Shown: one piece after another, positions 16,856 to 23,825 of the stretch
Layout: each line of letters starts with the position of its first letter
How positions within the stretch are numbered: the stretch's first letter is position 1
Program-made: the position numbers and the translations under genes
The notes under the pieces: generated by a model
Told to the model about the DNA's origin: nothing
The model's database searches: none
Seen by the model: the letters and a program-made list of their open reading frames with translations, nothing else
NCBI GenBank assembly: GCA_030041195.1
Contig: JASHOI010000598.1
Coordinates: forward strand, 1 to 44,105
Direction of reading: 5' to 3'
From: Streptosporangiaceae bacterium
GTDB taxonomy: Bacteria > Actinomycetota > Actinomycetes > Streptosporangiales > Streptosporangiaceae
Length of the DNA stretch: 44,105 nt

Positions 16856-18030
16856 GCCGGTGCTCCCATTGCTGCCCTTGCCGCGAGCGGCAAGGTGACC
16901 ACGACCCGGAGCCCTCCCTCGGCCCGGCCCTGCAGGTCGAGGGTGCCGCCGTGAGCTTCGAGGATCGAGGAAACGATCGCGAGGCCCAGGCCGAAGCCCG
17001 TGTCGGATCCGGTTCGCTCTGCGCCGATGCGCCGGAACGGCTGAGTGAGCAGCTTGACCTGATCGGGGTGAAGGACAGGGCCGCCGTTCTCGACCACGAG
17101 GTGCGCGCGGCTGCCGCTGACCGCGGTGGCGACGCGGACCCAGCCTCCTGGCTGATTGTGTCCTACCGCGTTGTCGATCAGGTTCTCGACCAGGCGGCAG
17201 AGCAGCGTCTCGCTGCCAGTGACCCACGTGCCGAAAGCCTGTTGCTGCTCGACGTCCAGTCCCATTGCCAGGATCCGGTCCGCGGGGCGCTCGATCGCGA
17301 CGCGGGCGAGTTCGGCGAGCGAAACTGTCGATTGGTCGCCGGGTGGCCCGTGCTGGGTGTGGGCGAGAGTGAGGAAGCTATCCAGCAGTCGGTCGACATG
17401 GTCGAGCTCATGGCGAAGCCGGTTGGCGAGCGTGCGGATATGGGGCGGCAGCGGCCCGGGTTTGGCCATCGCGACATCAAGCGAGGTGCGCATCCCGGCG
17501 AGCGGCGTGCGCAGCTCGTGAGAGGCGTTGGCCACGAACTGGCGCTCGAACGCGAACGAGCGCTCGAGCCGGTCGAGCAGCTCGTCGAAGGTGTCGGCGA
17601 GTTCCTTCAGCTCGTCGTCGGGACCGCTGAGGTTCAGACGTTCGTTCAGGCTGGTTGCGGAGATCGCTTTGCTGGTTGCCGTGATCGCGCGAATCGGCCG
17701 CAGGAACCGCCCGGCCACCAGCCAGCCGGTCACCAGTGAAATCCCGGCCATAATTGCCAGGGCCATCCCCGAGGCGACCACGAGCTGATGCGCGTCGTAT
17801 CCGGCAGGCGAAATGCCGGCGGATGGGTTCTGGCCGGAAACACTTGGTGGTATCGGCACCGCATGAAGTGCGTTCGTTCTGTCCTTCCAGATCAAGAACG
17901 TGACGGCCAGCAGGACGGCACCAGAAGCGAGGAATACCCCGAAAAACAAAAGCGCGAGACGCACCCGAATGGTATGTCGCGGCAGGCGGGGCCGGAAGCC
18001 AGGGCCGGTACGGTGCAGGCGAAATAGCAT
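16852..18030 (-). CDS. Membrane sensor histidine kinase
   Basis: A 392-residue kinase. Transmembrane helices are at about 25-47 and 84-106, with a short extracytoplasmic loop between them. A HAMP domain follows (F-L-R-P-I-R-A-I at 109-116), then the H-box F-V-A-N-A-S-H-E-L-R-T-P-L-A with phospho-accepting H171. The ATPase part has the N-box L-V-E-N-L-I-D-N-A-V-G-H and G-boxes D-T-G-F-G-L-G-L-A-I-V and G-G-T-L. The start ATG at 18030 has GGAG 8 bases upstream; an earlier in-frame start at 18168 lacks such support. It forms an operon with the response regulator. The small sensor loop suggests an envelope or membrane signal. Confidence 0.92.
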   Translation of the reverse strand: MLFRLHRTGPGFRPRLPRHTIRVRLALLFFGVFLASGAVLLAVTFLIWKDRTNALHAVPIPPSVSGQNPSAGISPAGYDAHQLVVASGMALAIMAGISLVTGWLVAGRFLRPIRAITATSKAISATSLNERLNLSGPDDELKELADTFDELLDRLERSFAFERQFVANASHELRTPLAGMRTSLDVAMAKPGPLPPHIRTLANRLRHELDHVDRLLDSFLTLAHTQHGPPGDQSTVSLAELARVAIERPADRILAMGLDVEQQQAFGTWVTGSETLLCRLVENLIDNAVGHNQPGGWVRVATAVSGSRAHLVVENGGPVLHPDQVKLLTQPFRRIGAERTGSDTGFGLGLAIVSSILEAHGGTLDLQGRAEGGLRVVVTLPLAARAAMGAPA

Positions 18031-18210
18031 TTTGGCTTCTCCATCGCTGATGAATAGCCCAGGCCGCGTGGCGATCAATCGGCGACCGTCCGCTGGGCTG
18101 AGGATACCCGACGTCACCTTGCAACGAGATAACCGCTTCGGTACGGCCCAGGTCATGCGCTCTGGCATACAACAAGCGAGGAATGTACGCCGAACGCATG
18201 GAGCCAGGAA

Positions 18211-18714
18211 ATGACGAACGCCAAGGGGATGATGATTGCGGCATTGCTCGGGGCCGGGATCCTCGCCGCTGGCTGCGGCGGGTCGGGCGGCTCAGGATCC
18301 ACCGCCTCGTCCGGCGGGCTGGCTGCTCAGGGGGTCGCGTACTCCCAGTGCATGCGCTCGCATGGGATCCCGGACTTCCCCGACCCCACCATCCAGGGCG
18401 GCAGCGTCGTGTTCAAGGTCAATCTGAACCAGAACAGCCCGACGTACCGGGCGGCCGCCAACGCATGCCAGTCGCTGATGCCCGGCGGGGGGCAACATGC
18501 GGCGGTGTCCGCCCAGAAGCTGGTAGCCGAAGTCAAATGGGCGAAGTGCATTCGCTCGCACGGGGTCCCCACTTTCCCCGATCCCAACGCCCAGGGCCAG
18601 TTCGACAGCGGCCAATTCGATCCCACATCGCCCGCATTCCAGACCGCCAGCCAAGCCTGCAAGTCGCAGCAGCCGAGCGGAGCGGTTGGCGCAGTTCCGG
18701 GAAGCGGGCCGTGA
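18211..18714 (+). CDS. Lipoprotein with duplicated C-x-x-S-H-G-x-P-x-F-P-D-P motif
   Basis: A 167-residue lipoprotein: hydrophobic signal at 7-21 and lipobox L-A-A-G-C with acylated Cys22. The mature part contains the same module twice, C-M-R-S-H-G-I-P-D-F-P-D-P near residue 47 and C-I-R-S-H-G-V-P-T-F-P-D-P near 112, each followed about 40 residues later by A-C. Each module may form a disulfide. Proteins of this type are common in actinobacteria next to two-component systems and MacB-like transporters, but no reaction is known. GGAG lies 7 bases before the ATG. It is divergent from the kinase/regulator operon, a likely regulatory link. Its end touches the truncated ADP-ribosylglycohydrolase on the other strand. 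Confidence 0.85.
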   Translation: MTNAKGMMIAALLGAGILAAGCGGSGGSGSTASSGGLAAQGVAYSQCMRSHGIPDFPDPTIQGGSVVFKVNLNQNSPTYRAAANACQSLMPGGGQHAAVSAQKLVAEVKWAKCIRSHGVPTFPDPNAQGQFDSGQFDPTSPAFQTASQACKSQQPSGAVGAVPGSGP

Positions 18715-18934
18715 CAGCCGGCCAGCCTCGGGCGCCGTCCGCGAGGGCCGTGGCTGCGCTGGTGAACTCGAGCCCGAATTGCAGCAGGTCGCGCCAGCGG
18801 CCGGGGATAGCGGGCACGCCGTCACGGGCACCGAGCAGACCACCGGCGATGGCCGCGTTGGTGTCCGCATCGTTGCCGATCCGGACGATGTCGACGAGCA
18901 CCTCCGGCAGCGGGCGTGCCCCGGCGATCCGGTC
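18715..18934 (-). pseudogene. C-terminal fragment of an ADP-ribosylglycohydrolase
   Basis: About 73 codons read D-R-I-A-G-A-R-P-L-P-E-V-L-V-D-I-V-R-I-G-N-D-A-D-T-N, then A-A-I-A-G-G-L-L-G-A-R and I-P-G-R-W-R-D. The G-N-D-A-D-T-N segment is the C-terminal metal-binding motif of the DraG/ADP-ribosylglycohydrolase family. Everything upstream, about three quarters of the enzyme including its N-terminal metal ligands, is missing. The frame runs instead into the promoter of the next gene, and no stop is present at the expected end. Homologues often lie beside Nudix/NrtR genes, so an intact gene was probably once part of the unit at 19009-22115. Confidence 0.75.
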
Positions 18935-18946
18935 GCGGCGCCCCGG

Positions 18947-19000
18947 TTGACATCCCACGCTGGCATGTTATTCTCAGATAGAGAATGTCTCAATGTGAGA
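18947..19000 (+). promoter_or_regulatory. Promoter and candidate operators of the NrtR-like regulator
   Basis: TTGACA at 18947-18952 and TATTCT at 18969-18974 (16-base spacing) form a plausible sigma-70-type promoter. ATTCTCAGATAGAGAAT at 18970-18986 is a perfect 6-bp inverted repeat overlapping the -10 box. A second inverted repeat, TCTCAATGTGAGA, follows at 18988-19000. The arrangement suits autorepression by the Nudix-related regulator encoded immediately downstream. Confidence 0.65.
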
Positions 19001-19008
19001 AGGACGAG

Positions 19009-19833
19009 ATGCCGGAACAGGGCAGGCCCAGCGAGGAAGAGTTCCTGGCGAGCTATGACCCGCGCGCGTTCGACCCGGTCGCTGTGACCGTCGACGTGGT
19101 CGCCCTGACGATCCGTGACGGCGAGCTGCAGGTGCTGCTGGTGCAGCGCGGTGTTCCGCCGTTCCAGGGTTTTTGGGCGCTGCCGGGAGGGTTCGTCAAG
19201 ACCCGCATCGGAGCCGGTGGTAAGCGGGTCGAGGAGGACCTGGCCGACGCGGCGATCCGCGAGTTGGCCGAGGAGACCGGGCAGCAGCCGGGCCGTTTCC
19301 ATCTGGAGCAGCTCGCGACCTACGGCACACCCGGACGCGACCCGCGGATGCGGGTCATCTCGGTGGCATATCTGGCGTTCGCCCCGGAGCTGCCCGATCC
19401 GCAGGCGGGCAGCGACGCCCAGGCCGCGGCGTGGGTGCCGGTCGCCTCGCTCGGCCTGGCCGACAACGCCGCCGGGCAGCGCCCCGGCACCACCAGGAAG
19501 CTGGCCTTCGACCACGCCCGGATCCTGGCCGACGGTCTGGAGCGGGCCCGCTCGAAGCTCGAGTACACGCCGCTGGCGACCGCGTTCGTGACCGAGCCGT
19601 TCACGATCTCCGAGCTGCGGGCGGTGTACGAGACGGTGTGGGGCGAGCCGCTGCACGCCGCGAACTTCCACCGCAAGGTCTTGTCGGTGCCCGGTTTCGT
19701 GGAAAGCACCGGCGATACCACCGAGACCGGCGGCCCGCGCGGCGGGCCGCGGGCCAGGTTGTACCGGAGCGGCGATGCCAGGCTGCTGCACCCGGCGCTG
19801 CTGCGGCCCGGCCAGGAGGAGGGCATCCGCTGA
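19009..19833 (+). CDS. nrtR: NrtR-like Nudix/winged-helix regulator
   Basis: A 274-residue protein. Residues 20-155 are a Nudix domain with a complete Nudix box: G70, E76, R84-E85-L-A-E88-E89-T-G91. An apparent insertion of about 11 residues lies just after the first G-G-F. The C-terminal part (Y-T-P-L-A-T-A-F-V, F-T-I-S-E-L-R-A-V-Y-E, F-H-R-K-V-L) is the winged helix of NrtR regulators, which bind ADP-ribose and control NAD-related genes. Because the Nudix box is intact, it could also retain hydrolase activity. The ATG at 19009 has GAAGGA 5-6 bases upstream; an in-frame ATG at 18985 lies inside the first operator and is unlikely. It leads a three-gene unit with the vWA-like and PurA-like genes. 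Confidence 0.88.
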   Translation: MPEQGRPSEEEFLASYDPRAFDPVAVTVDVVALTIRDGELQVLLVQRGVPPFQGFWALPGGFVKTRIGAGGKRVEEDLADAAIRELAEETGQQPGRFHLEQLATYGTPGRDPRMRVISVAYLAFAPELPDPQAGSDAQAAAWVPVASLGLADNAAGQRPGTTRKLAFDHARILADGLERARSKLEYTPLATAFVTEPFTISELRAVYETVWGEPLHAANFHRKVLSVPGFVESTGDTTETGGPRGGPRARLYRSGDARLLHPALLRPGQEEGIR

Positions 19834-19872
19834 GATGACCGGCGACGAGCGCCGGCCGAAAGGAAGGTCACC

Positions 19873-20835
19873 ATGGGAAGCGGACTGTGGTCCACCAACG
19901 TCTACGATGCTGCGGCACGATTCCGTGCCGCCACCGGCGCCAGCGCCTTCGCCTACAGCGACGGCGGCGCCACCACCGTGCACCCCCGGCTGGATCCGCA
20001 CGGCGTCGTCCGCGAAAGCCGCGACTCGGCCGAGCACCCGCGGTCGCTGGCCATCGCGGTCCTGTTCGACGTCACCGGCTCGATGCGCCAGGTGCCCCGG
20101 GCACTGCAGGCCAAGCTCCCGCAGCTGCTCGGGCTGCTGCTGCGGCACGGGTATGCCGCCCACCCGCAGATCATGTTCGGGGCGATCGGCGACGCCACGT
20201 GCGACCGGGCGCCGCTGCAGGTCGGCCAGTTCGAGTCCGACAACCGGATGGACGACGACCTCGGCCGGATCCTGCTCGAAGGCGGTGGCGGCGGGCAGAA
20301 GACCGAATCCTATGAGCTGGCCCTGTATTTCATGACCCGGCACACCGCTATCGACTGCCACGAGAAGCGCGGCAAGCGCGGCTACCTGTTCATCATCGGC
20401 GACGAGATGGCCTATCCGTACGTCAAGCGCGGCGAGGCAGGCCGCGTCATCGGCGACGGCCTGCAGACCGCCATCCCGCTCGCCGAGATGGTCAGCGAGG
20501 TGCAGCGGAAGTGGGATACCTACTACATCCTGCCCGAAGGCGCGAGCTACGCGGGCGACCGCCAGATTCTGCGGTTCTGGCGCGACCTGCTCGGCCAGAA
20601 CGTCATCGAGCTGGCCGACCTGGACGCCGTCTGCGAGACCATCGCGCTCGCCGTCGGCCTCGGCGAGGCCGCGATCAACCTCGACGACGGGGTGGCCGAC
20701 CTGCAGGACGTCGGCTCTCCGGCCGGCCCCGCGGTCTCGAATGCGCTGGCCGTGCTCGGCACCACGCGCGGCACGCTCGCGATCTCCGGTCCGCCCCGAG
20801 GTCTCGCGGGGCCAAGCGGGAACGTCCGTCTGTGA
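19873..20835 (+). CDS. von Willebrand factor A-like protein
   Basis: A 320-residue soluble protein. Residues 55-230 resemble a vWA domain: strand S-L-A-I-A-V-L-F, MIDAS-like D-V-T-G-S-M (D-x-T/S-x-S form), a central I-M-F-G-A-I-G-D-A strand, and G-Y-L-F-I-I-G-D-E-M-A-Y. The region K-T-E-S-Y-E-L-A-L-Y-F supplies further helix. These domains bind metal and partner proteins. It starts 39 bases after the NrtR-like gene behind AAGG, and its stop overlaps the next start by four bases (GTGA). Tight coupling to a PurA-like enzyme and a Nudix regulator suggests that the three proteins act together. No membrane segment or signal peptide is visible. Confidence 0.82.
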   Translation: MGSGLWSTNVYDAAARFRAATGASAFAYSDGGATTVHPRLDPHGVVRESRDSAEHPRSLAIAVLFDVTGSMRQVPRALQAKLPQLLGLLLRHGYAAHPQIMFGAIGDATCDRAPLQVGQFESDNRMDDDLGRILLEGGGGGQKTESYELALYFMTRHTAIDCHEKRGKRGYLFIIGDEMAYPYVKRGEAGRVIGDGLQTAIPLAEMVSEVQRKWDTYYILPEGASYAGDRQILRFWRDLLGQNVIELADLDAVCETIALAVGLGEAAINLDDGVADLQDVGSPAGPAVSNALAVLGTTRGTLAISGPPRGLAGPSGNVRL

Positions 20836-22115
20836 ATCACGTCATCGTGGTCGACCTCGGCTACGGTGACGCCGGCAAGGGCACCGTCGTGGACTGGCTC
20901 TGTTCCCGCGAGGGCAGCAGGCCCGTCGGCGCGGTCGTGCGCTTCAACGGCGGTGCCCAGGCCGCGCACCACGTGGTGACCCGCGACGGCCGGTGCCACG
21001 CCTTCGCCCAGTTCGGCTCCGGCACCCTGACACCCGGGGTGCGCAGCCACCTGTCGCGGTTCGTCCTGGTTGACCCGCTCGCGCTGGCCGCCGAGGCAGC
21101 GCACCTGGCCAGCATCGGCGTCCCCGGTGCGCTGGACCTGCTCACCGTCGACCGCGACGCGCTGCTCGCAACGCCTTACCACCAGGCTGCCAACCGCGCC
21201 CGCGAGATCGCCCGCGGCCAGAATCGGCACGGCTCATGCGGCATGGGCATCGGCGAGACAGCCAGCTACGCGCTCGCACACCCGAAAGACGCGCCCCGCG
21301 CCGGTGACTGCGCCACCCCGCGCGTGCTGGCGCGCAAGCTCGCGGCGCTGCGGGAGCACCTGACCAGCGAACTCGGCGACCTCGCCGCGCCGGCCGTGCC
21401 GGACGTGTGCGACGCCTGCCACGCGTTCGCGGAACGGGTCAGGCTTGTCGACGGCGGCTTCCTGTCCAGCCTGCTGCGTGCGGGCCCGGTGGTCTTCGAA
21501 GGAGCCCAGGGCGTGCTGCTTGACGAGTGGTGCGGCTTTCACCCGTACACCACGTGGTCCACCACCACATTCGCCAACGCCGAGCAACTGCTCGCCGAGG
21601 CCGGGCAGACCGCGGTCCGGCTGGGCGTCACCCGCTGCTACATGACCCGCCATGGGCCCGGCCCGTTCGTCACCGAAGACCCCGCCCTCGCCGTTCCGGA
21701 GCCGCACAACGGCCGGAACCGATGGCAGGGGCCGTTCCGGACCGGTCACCTCGACGCAGTAGCGCTTCGGTACGCCGTCGAGGTCACCGGCGGCGTGGAC
21801 GCGATCGCGCTCACCCACCTCGACACCGCGGCGCGCCACCCCAGCCTGCGGGTCTGCCGTTCCTATCAGGTCGGGGGCCGGACGGTCGCGCGGCTGGTAC
21901 CCGGCCCGCCGCGCGACCTCGCCCACCAGGAACGGCTCACCGGCATGCTGGCCGCGGCACGGCCGGCCTACGCCGACCCCGGCGGTGACTGGCCCCAGAT
22001 CGTCGAACAGGAGACCGGCGCGCCAGTTGTGCTGCGCTCGCATGGCCCCACCGCGGCGGAGAAGACGGCGATCACGGCCGCCGGGCTCCGGCAGGCGATG
22101 GCAATTCCGGGCTGA
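20832..22115 (+). CDS. Adenylosuccinate synthetase (PurA)-like enzyme, divergent paralogue
   Basis: A 427-residue PurA-family protein, close to the usual 430. The P-loop reads G-D-A-G-K-G with D13 (catalytic base in PurA) kept but Glu14 replaced by Ala. The second catalytic position is kept as A-A-H-H (N-G-G-A-Q-A-A-H-H). Also present are G-M-G-I-G-E-T, V-F-E-G-A-Q-G-V-L-L-D-E and T-R-H-G-P-G-P-F. The G-R-P-R-R-C-G-W loop that contacts IMP and aspartate is replaced by G-R-N-R-W-Q-G-P-F, and T-K-L-D is T-H-L-D. I infer an active ATP/GTP-dependent ligase with altered substrate choice. Its GTG start overlaps the vWA-like stop, and its 3' end overlaps the hxlR gene by 44 bases. Confidence 0.85.
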   Translation: MNHVIVVDLGYGDAGKGTVVDWLCSREGSRPVGAVVRFNGGAQAAHHVVTRDGRCHAFAQFGSGTLTPGVRSHLSRFVLVDPLALAAEAAHLASIGVPGALDLLTVDRDALLATPYHQAANRAREIARGQNRHGSCGMGIGETASYALAHPKDAPRAGDCATPRVLARKLAALREHLTSELGDLAAPAVPDVCDACHAFAERVRLVDGGFLSSLLRAGPVVFEGAQGVLLDEWCGFHPYTTWSTTTFANAEQLLAEAGQTAVRLGVTRCYMTRHGPGPFVTEDPALAVPEPHNGRNRWQGPFRTGHLDAVALRYAVEVTGGVDAIALTHLDTAARHPSLRVCRSYQVGGRTVARLVPGPPRDLAHQERLTGMLAAARPAYADPGGDWPQIVEQETGAPVVLRSHGPTAAEKTAITAAGLRQAMAIPG

Positions 22116-22782
22116 CGCGCCCAAACGGGAACGCGGCGATCGTGTCCATGAACGTGGCGATCGCTTCAGGACGTCCGTCAACGCGAACCCGCTCGGCCAT
22201 CCCGGCCCGTGCCCCGGGGCTGTTCGCCAGGAATTCCGCCAACCCGGACCTGGTCGTCGTGACGGTGATCTGAGGATTGTCGCCGGCGCCCTGGGCCACC
22301 GACCATCCATCGCTGGTCCCCCGCACCGTGTAGGTGCCGTCATCGACCAGCCGCACAACCCAGTGCGCCCCGTCGACGAAGACGCGTTCGCGTTCCAGCA
22401 GGATCCGCAAGGCGAGCAGCAGGTGCTCGGGGTGCGCGGGTTCACCGGGCCCGGGGGCGGCGAGGGCGTGGCGGAGCCCCCAGTAGATCAGGTCCTCGAC
22501 GACCGGTTTCAGGTCGGCTCCCGCGGGCGTCAGCGAGTACCAGACTTCCCGCCTGCCTGGCACCCGGTCGACGGAGACGATGCCGTCCGCTTCGAGCTCG
22601 CGTAGTCGCATGGAGAGCGTCTTGGCGGTGATGCCGCCGAGACGTTCCTGCAGGTCAGTGAACCGCTTCGGGCCTTCGGCCAGATCACGGACGATCAGCA
22701 GCACCCATCTGTCGCCGACCCGTTCGAGGGCCTTGGCCAGCATGCAGAAGTGCCCGTAGGTCCGGGAGCCGGTCGCCATCAT
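22072..22782 (-). CDS. HxlR-family transcriptional regulator
   Basis: A 236-residue regulator, longer than the usual 100-150. Residues 8-105 are the winged helix: F-C-M-L-A-K-A-L-E-R-V-G-D-R-W-V-L-L-I-V-R-D-L, then G-I-T-A-K-T-L-S-M-R-L-R-E-L-E and V-W-Y-S-L-T-P-A-G. The C-terminal part (130 residues) resembles an SCP2-like sterol-carrier domain (V-R-L-V-D-D-G-T-Y-T-V, I-T-V-T-T-T-R-S-G-L-A-E-F). The usual Cys of the C-M-L motif is present, a possible redox or ligand site. The start is at 22782 or 22779. It is divergent from an alpha/beta hydrolase, with a perfect palindrome between. Its stop lies inside the PurA-like gene on the other strand. Confidence 0.9.
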   Translation of the reverse strand: MMATGSRTYGHFCMLAKALERVGDRWVLLIVRDLAEGPKRFTDLQERLGGITAKTLSMRLRELEADGIVSVDRVPGRREVWYSLTPAGADLKPVVEDLIYWGLRHALAAPGPGEPAHPEHLLLALRILLERERVFVDGAHWVVRLVDDGTYTVRGTSDGWSVAQGAGDNPQITVTTTRSGLAEFLANSPGARAGMAERVRVDGRPEAIATFMDTIAAFPFGRVSPELPSPAGARRP

Positions 22783-22806
22783 TCTAGAGTATCCAAATTC
22801 TACTGG

Positions 22807-22834
22807 TTGACAACTACTATCTTTTAGATAGTAT
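22807..22834 (+). promoter_or_regulatory. Promoter with perfect 19-bp operator for the alpha/beta hydrolase and hxlR
   Basis: TTGACA at 22807-22812 and TAGTAT at 22829-22834 (16-base spacing) form a plausible promoter for the hydrolase. Between them lies TACTATCTTTTAGATAGTA at 22815-22833, two perfect 8-bp arms around TTT. An HxlR dimer bound here would block the promoter and could also act on its own divergent gene. Confidence 0.75.
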
Positions 22835-22880
22835 CTTGACCACCGGCCCCCGGGAACGACTCGAGACAGGGAGCAACGGA

Positions 22881-23783
22881 ATGACAATCTCCACCAGCCA
22901 TGGCGGTACCGCACAACCCGTCGAGCAGCTCATCGACACCCCCCACGGGCGGGTATTCGTGAGCGAGATTCCCGGCGATGATCCCCCGGTCGTGCTCCTG
23001 CACGGCTTTCCAGACGATCACCGGATCTATGCCAAGCTGATGCCGCTGTTGTCGCCGAGGAGGGCGGTGGCCTTCGACTTCGTCGGGTACGGCCGCTCGG
23101 ACAGAACCGGCGGCGCGCACTTCTCGCCCGAAGACCACGGGGCCGAGATCACTGCCGTACTCGATGCGCTCAACATCGACCGGGCCATCCTGGTCGGCCA
23201 CGATGCCTCTGGCGCAGACGCCGTCGTCTACGCACTCACGAACCCAGAACGAGTAGCGCACCTCGTGCTGCTCAACACCGTCTTCGGAAACAGCCCCTCG
23301 CTGAGGATGCCGGAGATGACCAGGCTCTTCTCCGATCCCCAGCTGACGACCCTGGCCGATGACATGGTCGGGGACCCGAATCAGCTGCTGTGGCTGCTGC
23401 TGCGCTGGGGTACGCAGCTCGACCTCGATGCTGGCGGTCCCGACAGCATCGTCCGGGCCTCGATCCTGGCTCAGTTCGTCGGGGACGACCAGCAGCCCGC
23501 CGCGGTCGCATCCGTCCGTGCCTGGACCGGAGTCTGGCGTGACCTGCTGGATCAGCAAGATGCCATCGTCAAAAGCGGTGCGCTCAGCCGCCTCGAGGTC
23601 CCGGTTTCGATCATCTGGGGAGAAACGGATCGCTATCTCAGCACATCACTGGCGACCGAGATCGCCGCGCTGTTTCCCGATCCGTCGGTTCACTTCATCC
23701 CGGGCGTCGGGCACTACCCCCAGCATGATCGGCCGGAGCGAGTCGCCGAACTCTTGAAGGACGGCGTTCCTGCGGCGCGCTGA
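22881..23783 (+). CDS. Alpha/beta hydrolase with Asp nucleophile (epoxide hydrolase/dehalogenase type)
   Basis: A 300-residue alpha/beta hydrolase. The oxyanion segment H-G-F-P-D-D is at 41-46, and the nucleophile elbow reads V-G-H-D-A-S-G with Asp108 in the nucleophile position. This fits haloalkane dehalogenase, fluoroacetate dehalogenase or epoxide hydrolase rather than esterase. The acid is probably the Asp of W-G-E-T-D-R-Y and the base His lies in G-V-G-H-Y-P-Q. A cap domain spans about 130-215. AGGGAG precedes the ATG. It is divergent from hxlR across the palindrome at 22815-22833, so induction by its substrate or an electrophilic stress is a fair guess. A strong terminator follows directly. 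Confidence 0.9.
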   Translation: MTISTSHGGTAQPVEQLIDTPHGRVFVSEIPGDDPPVVLLHGFPDDHRIYAKLMPLLSPRRAVAFDFVGYGRSDRTGGAHFSPEDHGAEITAVLDALNIDRAILVGHDASGADAVVYALTNPERVAHLVLLNTVFGNSPSLRMPEMTRLFSDPQLTTLADDMVGDPNQLLWLLLRWGTQLDLDAGGPDSIVRASILAQFVGDDQQPAAVASVRAWTGVWRDLLDQQDAIVKSGALSRLEVPVSIIWGETDRYLSTSLATEIAALFPDPSVHFIPGVGHYPQHDRPERVAELLKDGVPAAR

Positions 23784-23816
23784 CCCGAGGGGGCGGCACC
23801 TGACCGCCCCCTCGGG
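23784..23816. terminator. Bidirectional terminator hairpin
   Basis: CCCGAGGGGGCGG and CCGCCCCCTCGGG form a perfect 13-bp stem around a 7-base loop, exactly in the gap between the convergent hydrolase and S53 peptidase genes. There is no T-run, which is usual for high-GC actinobacterial terminators. Confidence 0.85.
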
Positions 23817-23825
23817 CAGCTCCGT

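Noticed and set aside
18292..20361. A 689-codon open frame on the minus strand across the lipoprotein, nrtR and vWA genes
   Set aside because: It runs antisense to well-supported genes and shows only Arg/Gly/Pro-rich composition typical of high-GC shadows. Only the short ADP-ribosylglycohydrolase fragment, in its own frame, is real.
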